A stretch of DNA of 64,000 nucleotides from JANXQG01 sp963775975 (lineage in GTDB: Bacteria; Planctomycetota; Planctomycetia; Pirellulales; Thermoguttaceae), in the NCBI GenBank assembly GCA_963775975.1, contig CAVZKX010000002.1, positions 868,001 to 932,000 of the forward strand, in the 5' to 3' direction. Both the position numbers and the translations under genes were made by a program. Below the pieces are notes generated by a model. The model did not search any database. It saw only the letters and a program-made list of their open reading frames with translations, and was not told the DNA's origin. Below are positions 24,536 to 33,348 of this stretch, in pieces. Numbering within the stretch: the stretch's first letter is position 1; each line of letters starts with the position of its first letter.

Positions 24536-26038
24536 ATGTCCATTTCACCGACGAAATTGCTGGAGCAGGACGCCCGGCCACGAGTGCTGCTGGTGGGCGA
24601 TGTGATGCTGGACCGCTACGTCTGGGGCGACGTCGAGCGGATCAGCCCCGAGGCGCCCATTCCCATCTTGCGAATCGAAAGCCAGGAGCACCGCCTTGGC
24701 GGCGCGGGCAGCGTGGCCGCCATGCTGGCAACGCTCGGCGCGGAGACGATCCTCGCCTCCGTGGTGGGCGACGATGACGAAGGCCGCGCCGTCGCCCAAC
24801 TGCTCGACAATCTGGAAATCAACCGCCGCCTGGTCCTTCGCGTCGAAGATCGCGTTACCACGGTCAAGGAGCGGCTCTTGGGCCGCGCGCAATTCCGCTA
24901 TCCCCACCAGATGATGCGCGTCGATCGTGAATGCACGGCCGCCATCTCGGCCGGGGCGCTGGACCTGCTCATGGCCGGCATCGGCCGCTGCATGGATGAA
25001 ATCGATCTCGTGCTGGTGAGCGACTACAACAAGGGCGTCTGCAAGGGAGACTTCTTTCCACGGCTGATCGAGCTAGCGCGGAAGGCGGGCAAGCCGGTCG
25101 TGGCTGATCCCGTTAAGGATGCCGACTACCGCCGCTATGCCGGCTGCACGTGCATCACGCCCAACCGGGCCGAGGCCGCCCGGGCGCTCGGCACGCGGAT
25201 CGCCACGCCGCAGGAAGGGCTCGCCGCCGCCCGGAAGCTGCTCGATTTCGGCCTCGAATCGGTCATCGTCACGCTCGATCGTGACGGTATGGCCTGGGTC
25301 GATCGATCGGGCGAGCCCCGGCTTTTCACCGCGCGGCCGCGTCAGGTCTGCGACATCACTGGAGCGGGCGACATGGTCCTCTCCGTACTGGGCTACATGC
25401 TCGCCGCCGGTGCCGATCCGGCCGCTGCCATCGAAGTGGCCAACGTGGCCGGCGGCCTCGAGGTCGAGCGGCTGGGCGTCGTCCCGCTCACCCGCCAGGA
25501 GATTCTCGCCGAGTTGACGCACGGCGCGGCAGAACAAGCGACAGCCCAGAAGTTCCTTCCCCTGCAAAACCTTGCCGCGACGCTTGATCGATTGCGGCTG
25601 GCAGGGAAGCGGATCGTGATGACCAACGGCTGCTTCGATCTCTTGCATCCGGGCCACGTCGCCTCGCTGGCCGAGGCTCGCCGGCAGGGCGATTGTCTCC
25701 TGGTTGCCGTGAACAGCGACCGCAGCGTCCGCGAGCTCAAAGGTCCCGGCCGGCCGGTGATCGACGAACGAGGACGCACCGAAATGCTCGCGGCCTTGGC
25801 CTCCGTCGACTATGTCATAGTTTTCGACGAGGCGACCGTGGCGGGGCTGGTCGAGCGCGTCCAGCCCGACGTGCTCGTCAAGTCGGACCAATACACGACG
25901 GAGCAAGTCGTCGGGCACGAGACCGTGCTCCGCCGCGGCGGGCACGTCGTCGCCGTGTCGATGAAGCCGACTTATTCGACGACCGAACTGATTGATCGCA
26001 TCCAGCGGCTGCCAACGCGCAAGCGAAGCGCGGCATAG
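24536..26038 (+). CDS. hldE: Bifunctional heptose 7-phosphate kinase / heptose 1-phosphate adenylyltransferase
   Basis: A 500-residue fusion that makes ADP-heptose for lipopolysaccharide. The N-terminal ribokinase-type domain carries GDVMLDRYVWGDVERISPEA, RLGGAGSVA and the ATP-site motif DITGAGDM; the C-terminal nucleotidyltransferase carries TNGCFDLLHPGHVASL (HxGH) and KSDQYTTEQVVG. Both active sites look complete. The ATG at 24536 has an AAGGAG box; the frame is open to 24449. An LPS-bearing outer membrane is expected. It is a single gene, divergent from the Tad cluster. Confidence 0.93.
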   Translation: MSISPTKLLEQDARPRVLLVGDVMLDRYVWGDVERISPEAPIPILRIESQEHRLGGAGSVAAMLATLGAETILASVVGDDDEGRAVAQLLDNLEINRRLVLRVEDRVTTVKERLLGRAQFRYPHQMMRVDRECTAAISAGALDLLMAGIGRCMDEIDLVLVSDYNKGVCKGDFFPRLIELARKAGKPVVADPVKDADYRRYAGCTCITPNRAEAARALGTRIATPQEGLAAARKLLDFGLESVIVTLDRDGMAWVDRSGEPRLFTARPRQVCDITGAGDMVLSVLGYMLAAGADPAAAIEVANVAGGLEVERLGVVPLTRQEILAELTHGAAEQATAQKFLPLQNLAATLDRLRLAGKRIVMTNGCFDLLHPGHVASLAEARRQGDCLLVAVNSDRSVRELKGPGRPVIDERGRTEMLAALASVDYVIVFDEATVAGLVERVQPDVLVKSDQYTTEQVVGHETVLRRGGHVVAVSMKPTYSTTELIDRIQRLPTRKRSAA

Positions 26039-26161
26039 TACACTGTGCATTCTGCCGATGGCTCCGGCTTGCAAACCTTGCTAGAATCGAAGGCACATTA
26101 AGGTTGGCTCACGTCGTAGAGCGCGGCGTCGGCTGCGCTTTCCGTTTGCCATCGAGAATCG

Positions 26162-26485
26162 ATGAAATCACCCGAAGCTGCATCCGCCTTCGTTCATGAC
26201 TTGATCCATTGGATATACGATCGGCCCGAGATGTATGGTCGCACAGTCGGCGAAGTAGATACCGTGGTCTACTACCTGCACCTCGTTTGGGCCGAGATTT
26301 CTGAAAAGAGACGTGAATTTGACGATGTTCGCATAGAAGAAATGGAGAAGGTGTCGGATCATCCCGCACTCGGGTTCGTCACCGATGCGGAGAGGGTGCA
26401 GCCGATTCGAGAGGATGGCAGGAGGGCACTTGACAGTGTCGTCGATTACTGGAAGGCGGTGGATCTTCGCCTATTCGACAATTGA
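26162..26485 (+). CDS. Small hypothetical protein
   Basis: A 107-residue soluble, acidic protein with no recognised motif. It is predicted largely helical (HDLIHWIYDRPEMYGRTVGE, VYYLHLVWAEISEKRREFDD). It sits between hldE and a minus-strand gene, with convergent ends. Codon use and a full-length clean frame suggest it is real; the rule-like helical segments resemble small immunity-type or unknown proteins, but no function is proposed. Confidence 0.55.
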   Translation: MKSPEAASAFVHDLIHWIYDRPEMYGRTVGEVDTVVYYLHLVWAEISEKRREFDDVRIEEMEKVSDHPALGFVTDAERVQPIREDGRRALDSVVDYWKAVDLRLFDN

Positions 26486-26555
26486 GGTGCCAGGAGACCA
26501 CTAGGTCACCTGGCCGTTTCTCAAAGACTGCCTTCGTCGTGTCGCAGAGTTAATC

Positions 26556-27430
26556 TCACTTCCGCTCGAGTATTTCTCGAAGGCGTGCCGCCTGCTCGGC
26601 GGTCATGGCGGCCGCAAGCTCCTCTGGCGACAGGCCACCGACGAGCACCTCCGCGGGCAGGCCGCGCAACCGCTGCTCGGCTGGCAGCGTCGCCAAAAAG
26701 TCATTCGTGAACTTCTCGTCGAGTTCCTCAATTGTTTCCGGCATTCCGTGTTGCATGGCAAAACTCTTTGAGGTCTTGAATTGATGGATTTGCTGCACGA
26801 TGTAGCTTACCACGTCGCGATGGCCAGTACGAGTCAGCACCTCCATTATACGCGCGGAGTCCTTAAGGAACGAGCGGCTCACCAGCGACAAAACCGGCTC
26901 CGCCTTCTCGGCCATCGCGTCCGTTTCCACCAGCCAGATTTGAAAAGGCAAGCCAGTCACGCGGTGGATTCCCGGCTCTTGCTGGCTTGCTTCGCAGCCA
27001 AAGAGCCGTAGTTCGTCGCGCAGGGGACCGGTGATTGTCGGCGCTAATACGACTAGCGAAACGTCGTCATGGGGGATCGGCTCGTTCTGTTGGCTGTGCC
27101 ATAGAAAGGCGCATCCGACGAGTTGCGCAAATCGCCGGGCTCCAATGCGTCGGTCGGACCCTTGAATTCGATCAACGTGAAGCGGTTCAGCAGCGGCAGA
27201 AGCGCGGAGACCTCCCGCCGTTTCGCTTCCGAAAGCTCGCCCTTTTCGCGGCGAACCAGCAGGATGTCCACCCGCAGCGGCATCTTGCCGACGAGCACCT
27301 CGGTTTGCACTGCATACGCCGAGGATAATGCATAATCCAACAGTCGCGCCAACAAGGGATGCCACAACGTGCGCGTCTTGCCCGGCCGTTCGCCGCGATC
27401 GGAAGCGTCGGTCTGTGGGGCATCGCTCAT
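26556..27430 (-). CDS. PD-(D/E)XK-like / Rpn-type nuclease family protein (one frame change)
   Basis: From the ATG at 27430 (MSDAPQTDASDRGE) the protein has a possible restriction-endonuclease-like core: LRVDILLVRREKGE (Asp) and FTLIEFKGPTDALEPGDLR (ExK). The frame then breaks near 27122, where the next frame continues with LVGCAFLWHSQQNEPIPHDD and runs to 26556. One missing C in an AAC-CTC context restores 291 residues, so an assembly error is likely. The C-terminus (LPAEQRLRGLPAEVLVGGLS, EELAAAMTAEQ) has the LxGLxPEEx repeats found in Rpn/DUF4351-like putative nucleases. Activity is not proven; the family is often annotated as recombination-promoting nuclease or transposase-like. Confidence 0.6.
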
Positions 27431-27541
27431 GCCAAAAAGTGTACGGTGCCACGGCGGATGCGACTAGCGGGGGGCAGTCCCGCCGTCTTGCTGGTCGTCG
27501 AAGCCTGCCTCTGGAATCGCCGACGACGTCTCTGCGCAAAA

Positions 27542-28207
27542 TCACCTGATGCCCGACGGATCTCGCCTGTCCGCGCTGTTCAGATCCACAACGTGATGCT
27601 TCTTCTTCCCGTCGATATGGTCGTATTCGATGGTTATATTGCCGCGGATTTGCCAGAGCGAGGACTTGAAGCCGCCCTGCGAAGGGTCGGGCTGCGGGTA
27701 GGGAGGTTTGAAGACCTTCTTCGGGAACCTGCTGTAGTTCGCCACCCAGATGGTTCCTTGGGGATCAGTTGCAAACAGGCCCGCGGCCAGCGTTGAGATG
27801 CAGTAGACGCCCGGTCTGAAGCCGTTCCCGCGGATCGCCTTCGCCCAGGCCGCATAGTAGGTCTTCTGCACGTCCGCCAAGGGCGCGCCGTTCTCGAAGT
27901 CGAGATAAATCTTCGCGCCGAAGTCGAAGTTTGCCGATCGCGCGAGTTGGGCGGCGTGGTCGCCGTCTATTTCGCCGTTCTCCGCCGTGATGCGGTGGTC
28001 GGACCTGGGAATCGACTTGACTTGCCGCCCGACATAAATGGGAGCGAGCCCCCAGCCAAGACCGCGAAGAAAGTCATGCTTGCCCATCCATTTCAAATTG
28101 TGCCCCTGCGACGGCGCGGGCGTCAGATAGAAGCCCGTCCATTTCAGATTGGTGTTCTTAATGAGCGACTCCATGACGCTGTCGCCCGGAAACGTATCGA
28201 CGTCCAT
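27542..28207 (-). CDS. DUF1906 (Rv2525c-like, glycoside hydrolase-like) protein
   Basis: TIM-barrel-like DUF1906 (PF08924) protein. From MDVDTFPGDSVMESLIKNTN it shows WTGFYLTPAPSQGHN, GWGLAPIYVGRQ, GAKIYLDFENGAPLADVQKT and GFRPGVYCISTLAAGLFATD, the usual strand pattern of the family with the acidic residues of strands 1 and 4. Upstream sequence in the same frame still reads KQKIPDAPADGNFFAG, so the true start is farther out; a ribosome site (aagggg) and ATG lie at 28318-28320 in another frame, which suggests a small frame change near 28270. Reaction is unknown; the fold is shared with GH25-like lysozymes. Confidence 0.68.
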   Translation of the reverse strand: MDVDTFPGDSVMESLIKNTNLKWTGFYLTPAPSQGHNLKWMGKHDFLRGLGWGLAPIYVGRQVKSIPRSDHRITAENGEIDGDHAAQLARSANFDFGAKIYLDFENGAPLADVQKTYYAAWAKAIRGNGFRPGVYCISTLAAGLFATDPQGTIWVANYSRFPKKVFKPPYPQPDPSQGGFKSSLWQIRGNITIEYDHIDGKKKHHVVDLNSADRRDPSGIR

Positions 28208-28422
28208 CCCCGCAAAAAAGTTGCCGTCCGCCGGCGCGTCCGGTATTTTCTGTTTCGCGCGGACGACTTGGGACCAATTCGATCTTCGCGCGACTGATGT
28301 TCAGCTTCGAGTCCAGCCATGATATCCCCTTTTTTGTGTTTCCTGTTTGAACCTCCTACGCAGGCCGACGGGCGGTGTTACAGGCGAGAAATGTGATTTA
28401 TACGATTCACGGGACGAAAAGG

Positions 28423-28487
28423 ATTGAAGCCCGACGCGCAAGCGAGTGGGAAAAGAGGCCCCTCTCGCTCGCGCTTCGGGCTTCGAT
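28423..28487. repeat. Palindromic element, family D (diverged copy)
   Basis: Arms attgaagcccgacgcgcaag... (28423-28446) and the matching right arm (28464-28487, two mismatches). Related to the perfect copy at 4801-4867. It lies in the 263-base gap between the pyruvate kinase stop and the DUF1906 gene start; nothing else is seen there. Confidence 0.85.
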
Positions 28488-28583
28488 TTTCCGCTGCGAA
28501 ACGTCTCATTTCGACCGGCGAACAGTATACCGTCATCCGAATCATCGGATGGAAGTCAAGTGCCGAATCAAGCGGCCTGCAAG

Positions 28584-30182
28584 CTACTCCACCTCATGCA
28601 CCACAATCATATTGTGCTTCGTCACGGCCGCGCCTGCCGTCCCGGTGATGAGCACGATGTGATCGCCCGAGCGCAGGATGCCGTTCCGTTTGCCCCAATC
28701 GGTGACGAAGCCGGCGAGGGCCGGACTGTTGCCTAGAGGCGCGTCGGCCAACGGCGTGACGCCCCAATAAAGGCATAACCGCCGCAATGTGGCCGCCGAG
28801 TTGCTCACGCCGACCGTCGGCACCCGGAAGCGGCTCTTCGCGAGGCTCAGCGCCGTCGCGCCGCTGGCCGAAGCGACGATGATCAGCTTCGCCCCGAGCT
28901 GCTCGGCCAGCGTGCCCGCGCCCGATACAACGGCCCTCGTTACCGGATTGAGCGGATGAGAATAAGTCCAGCGATGCTGCTTCGGGCAGTTCTCGTCTCG
29001 GCAATTCGGGGCCGCGTCTTCGATTTGAGTGGCAAGCAGCGCCTCGGTTGCCAGGGCGATGCGGTTCATGATCTCGACCGTCTCGCGTGGATACTCGCCC
29101 ACGGCTGTCTCGCCGGAGAGCATGCAGGCGTCGCCGCCGTCGAGAATCGCGTTGGAAACGTCGGCCACCTCCGCTCGCGTGGGAATCCGCGAGCGCTGCA
29201 TGGAGTCCAACATTTGCGTGGCGATGATCACCGGCTTGCGCTGGCGGCGGCATTCGGCGATGATCCGCTTCTGGACAACGGCCACCTGGGCGATGTCGAT
29301 CTCCACGCCCAAATCGCCGCGGGCAACCATCACGCCGTCCGCCGAGGCGACGATCGCCGTAAGGTCGTCGAGCGCTTCGGGCTTCTCGATCTTGGCGATT
29401 ACGTTTGGGCCCCTCGAATTCGGATCGCGGGTCGAAGCCTTGAGCAACGCTGTCAACTCGCGCACGTCATCTGCGCGGCGGACGAAGCTCAGGCCGACGA
29501 AATCGATCTCGTTCTCGGCGGCCCAGACGGCGTTCTCGCGGTCGACGTCGCTCATCGCCGCCACGCTCAATTTGACGCCCGGCAGATTCACGCCCTGGCG
29601 GCTGCGGATCAGCCCGGCTTGCAATACGCGGCACAGTGCCGAGTCCTTGTCCACACGTTCCACGAGCAGGCAGACGGTGCCGTCGGCCAGCATGATGCGA
29701 TCGCCCGGCCGCAATTCGTCGATCAGCGGTTCGTAGGTCGTGGTCAGTTCGGGCGTGGTCGCGGTCGTCGGGATCATTGCGCCGCTGGGGCCTTCCGTCG
29801 TAATCGCGGGCGGACTTTCCGCATCGCCGCGGACGAAGCGCACGCGTTCGCCAGTCCTGCAAAGCAGTTGCCCATCGGGAAGCTCGCCGAGCCGCATTTT
29901 GGGGCCGGCCAGATCGACGAGTACGCCTACCGTGCGGCCGGCTTTTTCAGCCGCCGCGCGAATCGCCGCCAATCGCGAGTCCTGCTGGCGCCTGTCGGCA
30001 TGCGCCATGTTCAAGCGAAAGACATCGACGCCCGCGGTGATCAATTCGGCCAGCTTTTCCTCGCCGTCGCACGCCGGTCCGACGGTGGCCACGATCTTCG
30101 TTTGCGAATTGCGCGGCATCGAACTCGCAGGCAGATTTGAAGATTTCTGATCGGCGAGTTTCAACTCGAGTACGGCAGACAT
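28584..30182 (-). CDS. pyk: Pyruvate kinase
   Basis: Glycolytic enzyme converting phosphoenolpyruvate and ADP to pyruvate and ATP. The 532-residue protein shows TKIVATVGPACDGEEKLAEL, the substrate-site residues VFRLNMAHADRR, VLVDLAGPKMRLGEL, VIAKIEKPEALDDL (catalytic Lys), GVMVARGDLGVEID and KPVIIATQMLDSM, and the C-terminal domain GVSNSAATLRRLCLYWGVTP. The usual RLNFSHG is RLNMAHA here. The ATG at 30182 is preceded by AAAGGAG. A 32-residue leader before the TIM barrel is longer than typical. It stands alone between repeat-bearing gaps. Confidence 0.94.
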   Translation of the reverse strand: MSAVLELKLADQKSSNLPASSMPRNSQTKIVATVGPACDGEEKLAELITAGVDVFRLNMAHADRRQQDSRLAAIRAAAEKAGRTVGVLVDLAGPKMRLGELPDGQLLCRTGERVRFVRGDAESPPAITTEGPSGAMIPTTATTPELTTTYEPLIDELRPGDRIMLADGTVCLLVERVDKDSALCRVLQAGLIRSRQGVNLPGVKLSVAAMSDVDRENAVWAAENEIDFVGLSFVRRADDVRELTALLKASTRDPNSRGPNVIAKIEKPEALDDLTAIVASADGVMVARGDLGVEIDIAQVAVVQKRIIAECRRQRKPVIIATQMLDSMQRSRIPTRAEVADVSNAILDGGDACMLSGETAVGEYPRETVEIMNRIALATEALLATQIEDAAPNCRDENCPKQHRWTYSHPLNPVTRAVVSGAGTLAEQLGAKLIIVASASGATALSLAKSRFRVPTVGVSNSAATLRRLCLYWGVTPLADAPLGNSPALAGFVTDWGKRNGILRSGDHIVLITGTAGAAVTKHNMIVVHEVE

Positions 30183-30458
30183 GCGGATACTCCTTTCGGG
30201 CATCCGGCGAATTTCATCCGCGGCATTTCAACGACACGCGCAATGGGCCGAACGCATTGGCTGCCAGTCTACTCGATTCCACGGCGCGCGGCAATCATTC
30301 ACCAACGGCCGCCGCGGCAGATTCCCGTTATTGCGACCCTAGCGAACATGTCGAAGGACAAAAATGTTCTCGTCACGAACAGACTGACCACCGTCGCGCA
30401 ATCGCCGAGGCTTTTGTCGCAGTGTGCTCAAGCATGAAAAGAAGTGTTTTCTGAACTC

Positions 30459-31016
30459 TTACGGCGTCAGCGCCCGCAGGGTGTTCCGCACCGGCTGGCC
30501 GGGCACGTAGACCTGCGGCGTGCCATAGACGCTTGAGCCCAGCACACCGCCGTAGTAATAGGTGCTGTAGGGCACTGGGGCGACCGCAACGCTGGGCGAG
30601 TAGTAGGTCGCGTAGGACGTAGCCGGCGCGTAGTAAGTGGCGTACGGCGTCGCAGCGACTGCCGGAGCGTAGTACGTCGCATAGGCGGTCGTAGCGGGCG
30701 CCGCATAGTAAGTCGCGTAGCTGGTCGTGGGCGCAGCGTAGTAGCTGGCGTATTCCACCGGGGCCGCCGCGGGCGCGTAATAGCTGGCATACGCCACCGG
30801 GGCCACCGCCGGAGCATAGTAGCTTGTGTATTCTGCCGGGGCATAGTTAGTCGCATACGAAACCGGCGCGGCGTAGCTCACCGACGGGGCATAACTGGCG
30901 ACGTAAGTCGGTGCGGCCGCGACTGCCACGGCCGGGACGCCGCAATTACATGCAAAGGCCGCCGAAGCGCTGAGCGCCAAAGCAGCGAGCGCGAACGATA
31001 TGGAGCGCAGGCTCAT
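30459..31016 (-). CDS. Secreted Tyr/Ala/Pro-rich repeat protein
   Basis: A 185-residue low-complexity protein with a clear signal peptide (ISFALAALALSASAAFACNC) ending near Cys23-Cys25. The mature part is built from about a dozen imperfect units of the form YxxYYAPAxxP (for example PVAYASYYAPA, SYATYYAPA). It ends with a non-repeat stretch PQVYVPGQPVRNTLRALTP. Tyr-rich secreted repeat proteins of this sort are common in planctomycete genomes, without known function; a surface or envelope structural role is possible. The ATG at 31016 has a ggagaa box. Expansion by repeat slippage is probable. Confidence 0.75.
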   Translation of the reverse strand: MSLRSISFALAALALSASAAFACNCGVPAVAVAAAPTYVASYAPSVSYAAPVSYATNYAPAEYTSYYAPAVAPVAYASYYAPAAAPVEYASYYAAPTTSYATYYAAPATTAYATYYAPAVAATPYATYYAPATSYATYYSPSVAVAPVPYSTYYYGGVLGSSVYGTPQVYVPGQPVRNTLRALTP

Positions 31017-31038
31017 GATATTCTCCTTTTTTCATTAC

Positions 31039-31061
31039 GTGGGGCAGGTTGCCAACCTGCC
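31039..31061. repeat. Single arm of palindromic element family A
   Basis: The sequence gtggggcaggttgccaacct plus three bases, matching the left arm of the family A copy at 2167. The right arm is absent. Located 22 bases upstream of the repeat-protein start, so it is within or near its promoter. Confidence 0.75.
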
Positions 31062-31228
31062 ATTACCGGGCATTTGTCTCAGCCCAAAGCGTTACTTCCT
31101 TCTTAAAACATAGTTGGCCGCTCCCCGCCGGGCAAGGGCCGGGGGATTAGCATTAAACGCTTATCAGGGTTAAACTGAATATGCGCTCGGCAAAGGCGGC
31201 GCTTTGGGCGAAATTTGAGGGAAACAAC

Positions 31229-32290
31229 GTGATTCGACGAGCTTTGGCCCTTTTGGCAACCCTGCCGCTATGCTGCGCCGCGGCGCGGGCGGGAACGGTA
31301 AATATCGACCTTGTGCAGGTGGACGACGTGATGAACGTGGCCGATTCGCGAACGGGCTACGGCGCGGTGGCCTATCCGTACCGCATCGGCAAGTACGATG
31401 TGACGATGGGGCAGTACGCCGCCTTCCTCAACTCGGTAGCCGTGTCGGGCGATCCGTATGGACTGTACAACGCGAGCATGGCCACCGCGACGCCGACATA
31501 CGGCGTCACGCAGACGAGCACGACTGCCGGCTACGTCTATGCGGCGAAGGGCAACAGCGAGAACGTGCCCGTAACGTACGTCGACTGGGGCGATGCCGCG
31601 CGGTTCGTGAACTGGCTCGCCAACGGCGAACCAGCCGGCCCCGAAGGCCCCGGCACCACCGAGACCGGCACCTACGCCCTCAACGGCAGCACTGGAAGTG
31701 CGGCGCTTATAGCGGTGACTCGCAGCACGACGGCAACATGGGTTTTGCCGACGGTTGATGAATGGTACAAGGCTGCGTATTACGTTGGTGGCGGGACAAA
31801 CTCGCGCTACTGGCTATACCCAACACAAAACAACAACTCGCCGAGCAACGTCCTTTCCTCCGCCGGCACTAACAGCGCGAGTTTTACACTGGTAAGCGGG
31901 TCACCACCAGTTGCCACCCGAAGCGATCCAACGAATTGGCTCACGCCAGTCGGCGCATTCGCTAGCTCTCCTGGACCCTATGGAACGTTTGATCAGGGCG
32001 GCAACATTTATCAGTGGACAGAGACGCCGGTGAGTGGCACTTACTTCAAGGACCGAGGTGGTTCGTTTGCGGCCGCCGCAGTAGCAATGGCGAGCGTATC
32101 CGATGGAGGAAGCCCTCCGACAGGTTCGGATGAAAGCCTCGGCTTTCGCGTGGCGTATGTGCCGGAACCGAATGCCCGCGCGTCATTTGCGGTTGGCGCA
32201 TGCGGAATCATCGTCTTCAAAATGTTGATACGCGGTCGGCGGACTCCTCGTGTCGCACGCGACGGTGCTGGTAACGGCATTTGGCTTTGA
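31229..32290 (+). CDS. Formylglycine-generating-enzyme (SUMF1)-like protein with PEP-CTERM sorting signal
   Basis: A 353-residue exported protein. A signal peptide (VIRRALALLATLPLCCAAAR) is followed by a FGE-sulfatase/SUMF1 fold: YPYRIGKYDVTMGQYAAFLN, VPVTYVDWGDAARFVNWL, WVLPTVDEWYKAAYY, GTFDQGGNIYQWTE and SLGFRVAY. Near the C-terminus VPEPNARASFAVGACGIIVF with a basic tail (KMLIRGRRT) is a PEP-CTERM exosortase signal. Copper-binding Cys residues of true FGE are not seen, so it is probably a structural or lectin-like relative. The GTG at 31229 is preferred over an ATG at 31181 because gagggaaac precedes it and it starts the signal peptide properly. Confidence 0.8.
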   Translation: MIRRALALLATLPLCCAAARAGTVNIDLVQVDDVMNVADSRTGYGAVAYPYRIGKYDVTMGQYAAFLNSVAVSGDPYGLYNASMATATPTYGVTQTSTTAGYVYAAKGNSENVPVTYVDWGDAARFVNWLANGEPAGPEGPGTTETGTYALNGSTGSAALIAVTRSTTATWVLPTVDEWYKAAYYVGGGTNSRYWLYPTQNNNSPSNVLSSAGTNSASFTLVSGSPPVATRSDPTNWLTPVGAFASSPGPYGTFDQGGNIYQWTETPVSGTYFKDRGGSFAAAAVAMASVSDGGSPPTGSDESLGFRVAYVPEPNARASFAVGACGIIVFKMLIRGRRTPRVARDGAGNGIWL

Positions 32291-32802
32291 AGCGCGACCG
32301 GACCCCCGGTGCGGATTTCGCGCAATTGGCACGATATGTGCCGCCTCCTCTACAGTGCTGTTTACATAAAACGAAATGGCACGCGGCCGGCCAAGCCGCG
32401 GCGACATGTGCCCCAGTCCCACCGTGTGGATGAGGCGCAAGCGGCCAGGTGGCAATCTTCCGTAAAGTGTTGTATACAACCGACTTAGGAAACGAATGGA
32501 CGACGCGCCCCACCGGACGATTTTCGCAGGGGCGGGGCGCATCTCCCGGAAACGGTCCCGAAGGTAGCCCGCCCGCGACTGCCAAAATGGCAGGCTGGCG
32601 AAAAGGATGGTTGCTTCAGAAGGCGCTTCGAGCGGACTTTTTGGAAAGGAAAATTGGGGAAAAGAATATGCATCGCAGGCGGCCCGAAAGCATCGTCCGT
32701 CATCTTTTTTTCCTCCATCTTCCTTTCCCAAAATGTTCCATAGCTCCGATCCCGAGTCGAAAAGATCCAGAACCACGACAAAATGCGACACAAGACACAA
32801 AC

Positions 32803-32856
32803 CTGACTTGCATCCTGACTCAATCCTGTCTTGCGTCCTGTCTCGATCCTGACTTT
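32803..32856. repeat. Short tandem repeat, unit about 11-12 bp (CTGNCTNNNATC)
   Basis: Consecutive units ctgacttgcatc, ctgactcaatc, ctgtcttgcgtc, ctgtctcgatc, ctgactt. Units alternate between two versions, so the real period is about 23 bases (two copies and a remnant). Confidence 0.8.
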
Positions 32857-33050
32857 TAGCAAGTAGTTGGAACGCTAATTATCGCTAATTAACACTAATA
32901 CAAGCGACGGAACAACGATGAGAGATCGGAGGTCTGAAATCAGAGGAGGCGTGCCCGGCAGTTGGGCGAATGTTACGTCGGCCAAGCCACCAATTGCCAC
33001 CTCGTGCACCACCCCCTTACTTCGGGTGGGCGCTTGTGCAGCAGCGAGTC

Positions 33051-33087
33051 CACGACGCAAGTCCTTATTCGACAACGACTTGCGTCG
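33051..33087. repeat. Hairpin-forming inverted repeat
   Basis: Arms acgcaagtc and gacttgcgtc around a loop of about 15 bases (centre near 33070), inside the gene-poor region. Larger imperfect complementarity (gtgcaccac at about 33005 with gtggtgcac near 33100) surrounds it, giving a nested structure of roughly 100 bases. Confidence 0.65.
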
Positions 33088-33246
33088 CGAAGACAGTGGT
33101 GCACCAGCTGCACCAATGACTAAGGGGCGGTGCACGAAGGCTGGCTGGCGCACCAGAAACTGTACTACCGAGAGGACCGCGATCCACCCGAATGCCCCAA
33201 GAGTTTGCCTTTCGCCGTAACGCAAAAAGGGTTAAAATTGAAGCTT

Positions 33247-33309
33247 GTTGGAGTTCCGGCTTCAGCCGGTCCTTCGCCCGCCATTGCCGCCTAAAGGCGG
33301 AACTCCAAC
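33247..33309. repeat. Palindromic element, family F
   Basis: Inverted repeat with arms gttggagttccggcttcagc and ccgcctaaaggcggaactcc type sequence. A second copy lies at 36828-36885. It lies 40 bases upstream of the HlyD-like gene start. Confidence 0.88.
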
Positions 33310-33348
33310 CGCCCACTTGTCGTTGCAAACAATAAACCGGACAACCAC

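Larger units (their letters stand above)
32291..33348. other. Gene-poor region of about 1 kb
   Basis: No frame here is convincing: candidates such as 32449-32859 on the plus strand and 32485-32862 on the minus strand overlap each other and show no motif. The region is less GC-rich than the surroundings and holds a tandem repeat (32803-32856), a hairpin (33051-33087) and a palindrome (33247-33309). A structural RNA or a decayed gene cannot be ruled out. Confidence 0.5.

Noticed and set aside
32449..32859. Overlapping candidate genes on both strands in the 1 kb gap
   Set aside because: No motif, no ribosome site, and the tandem repeat is inside both frames.
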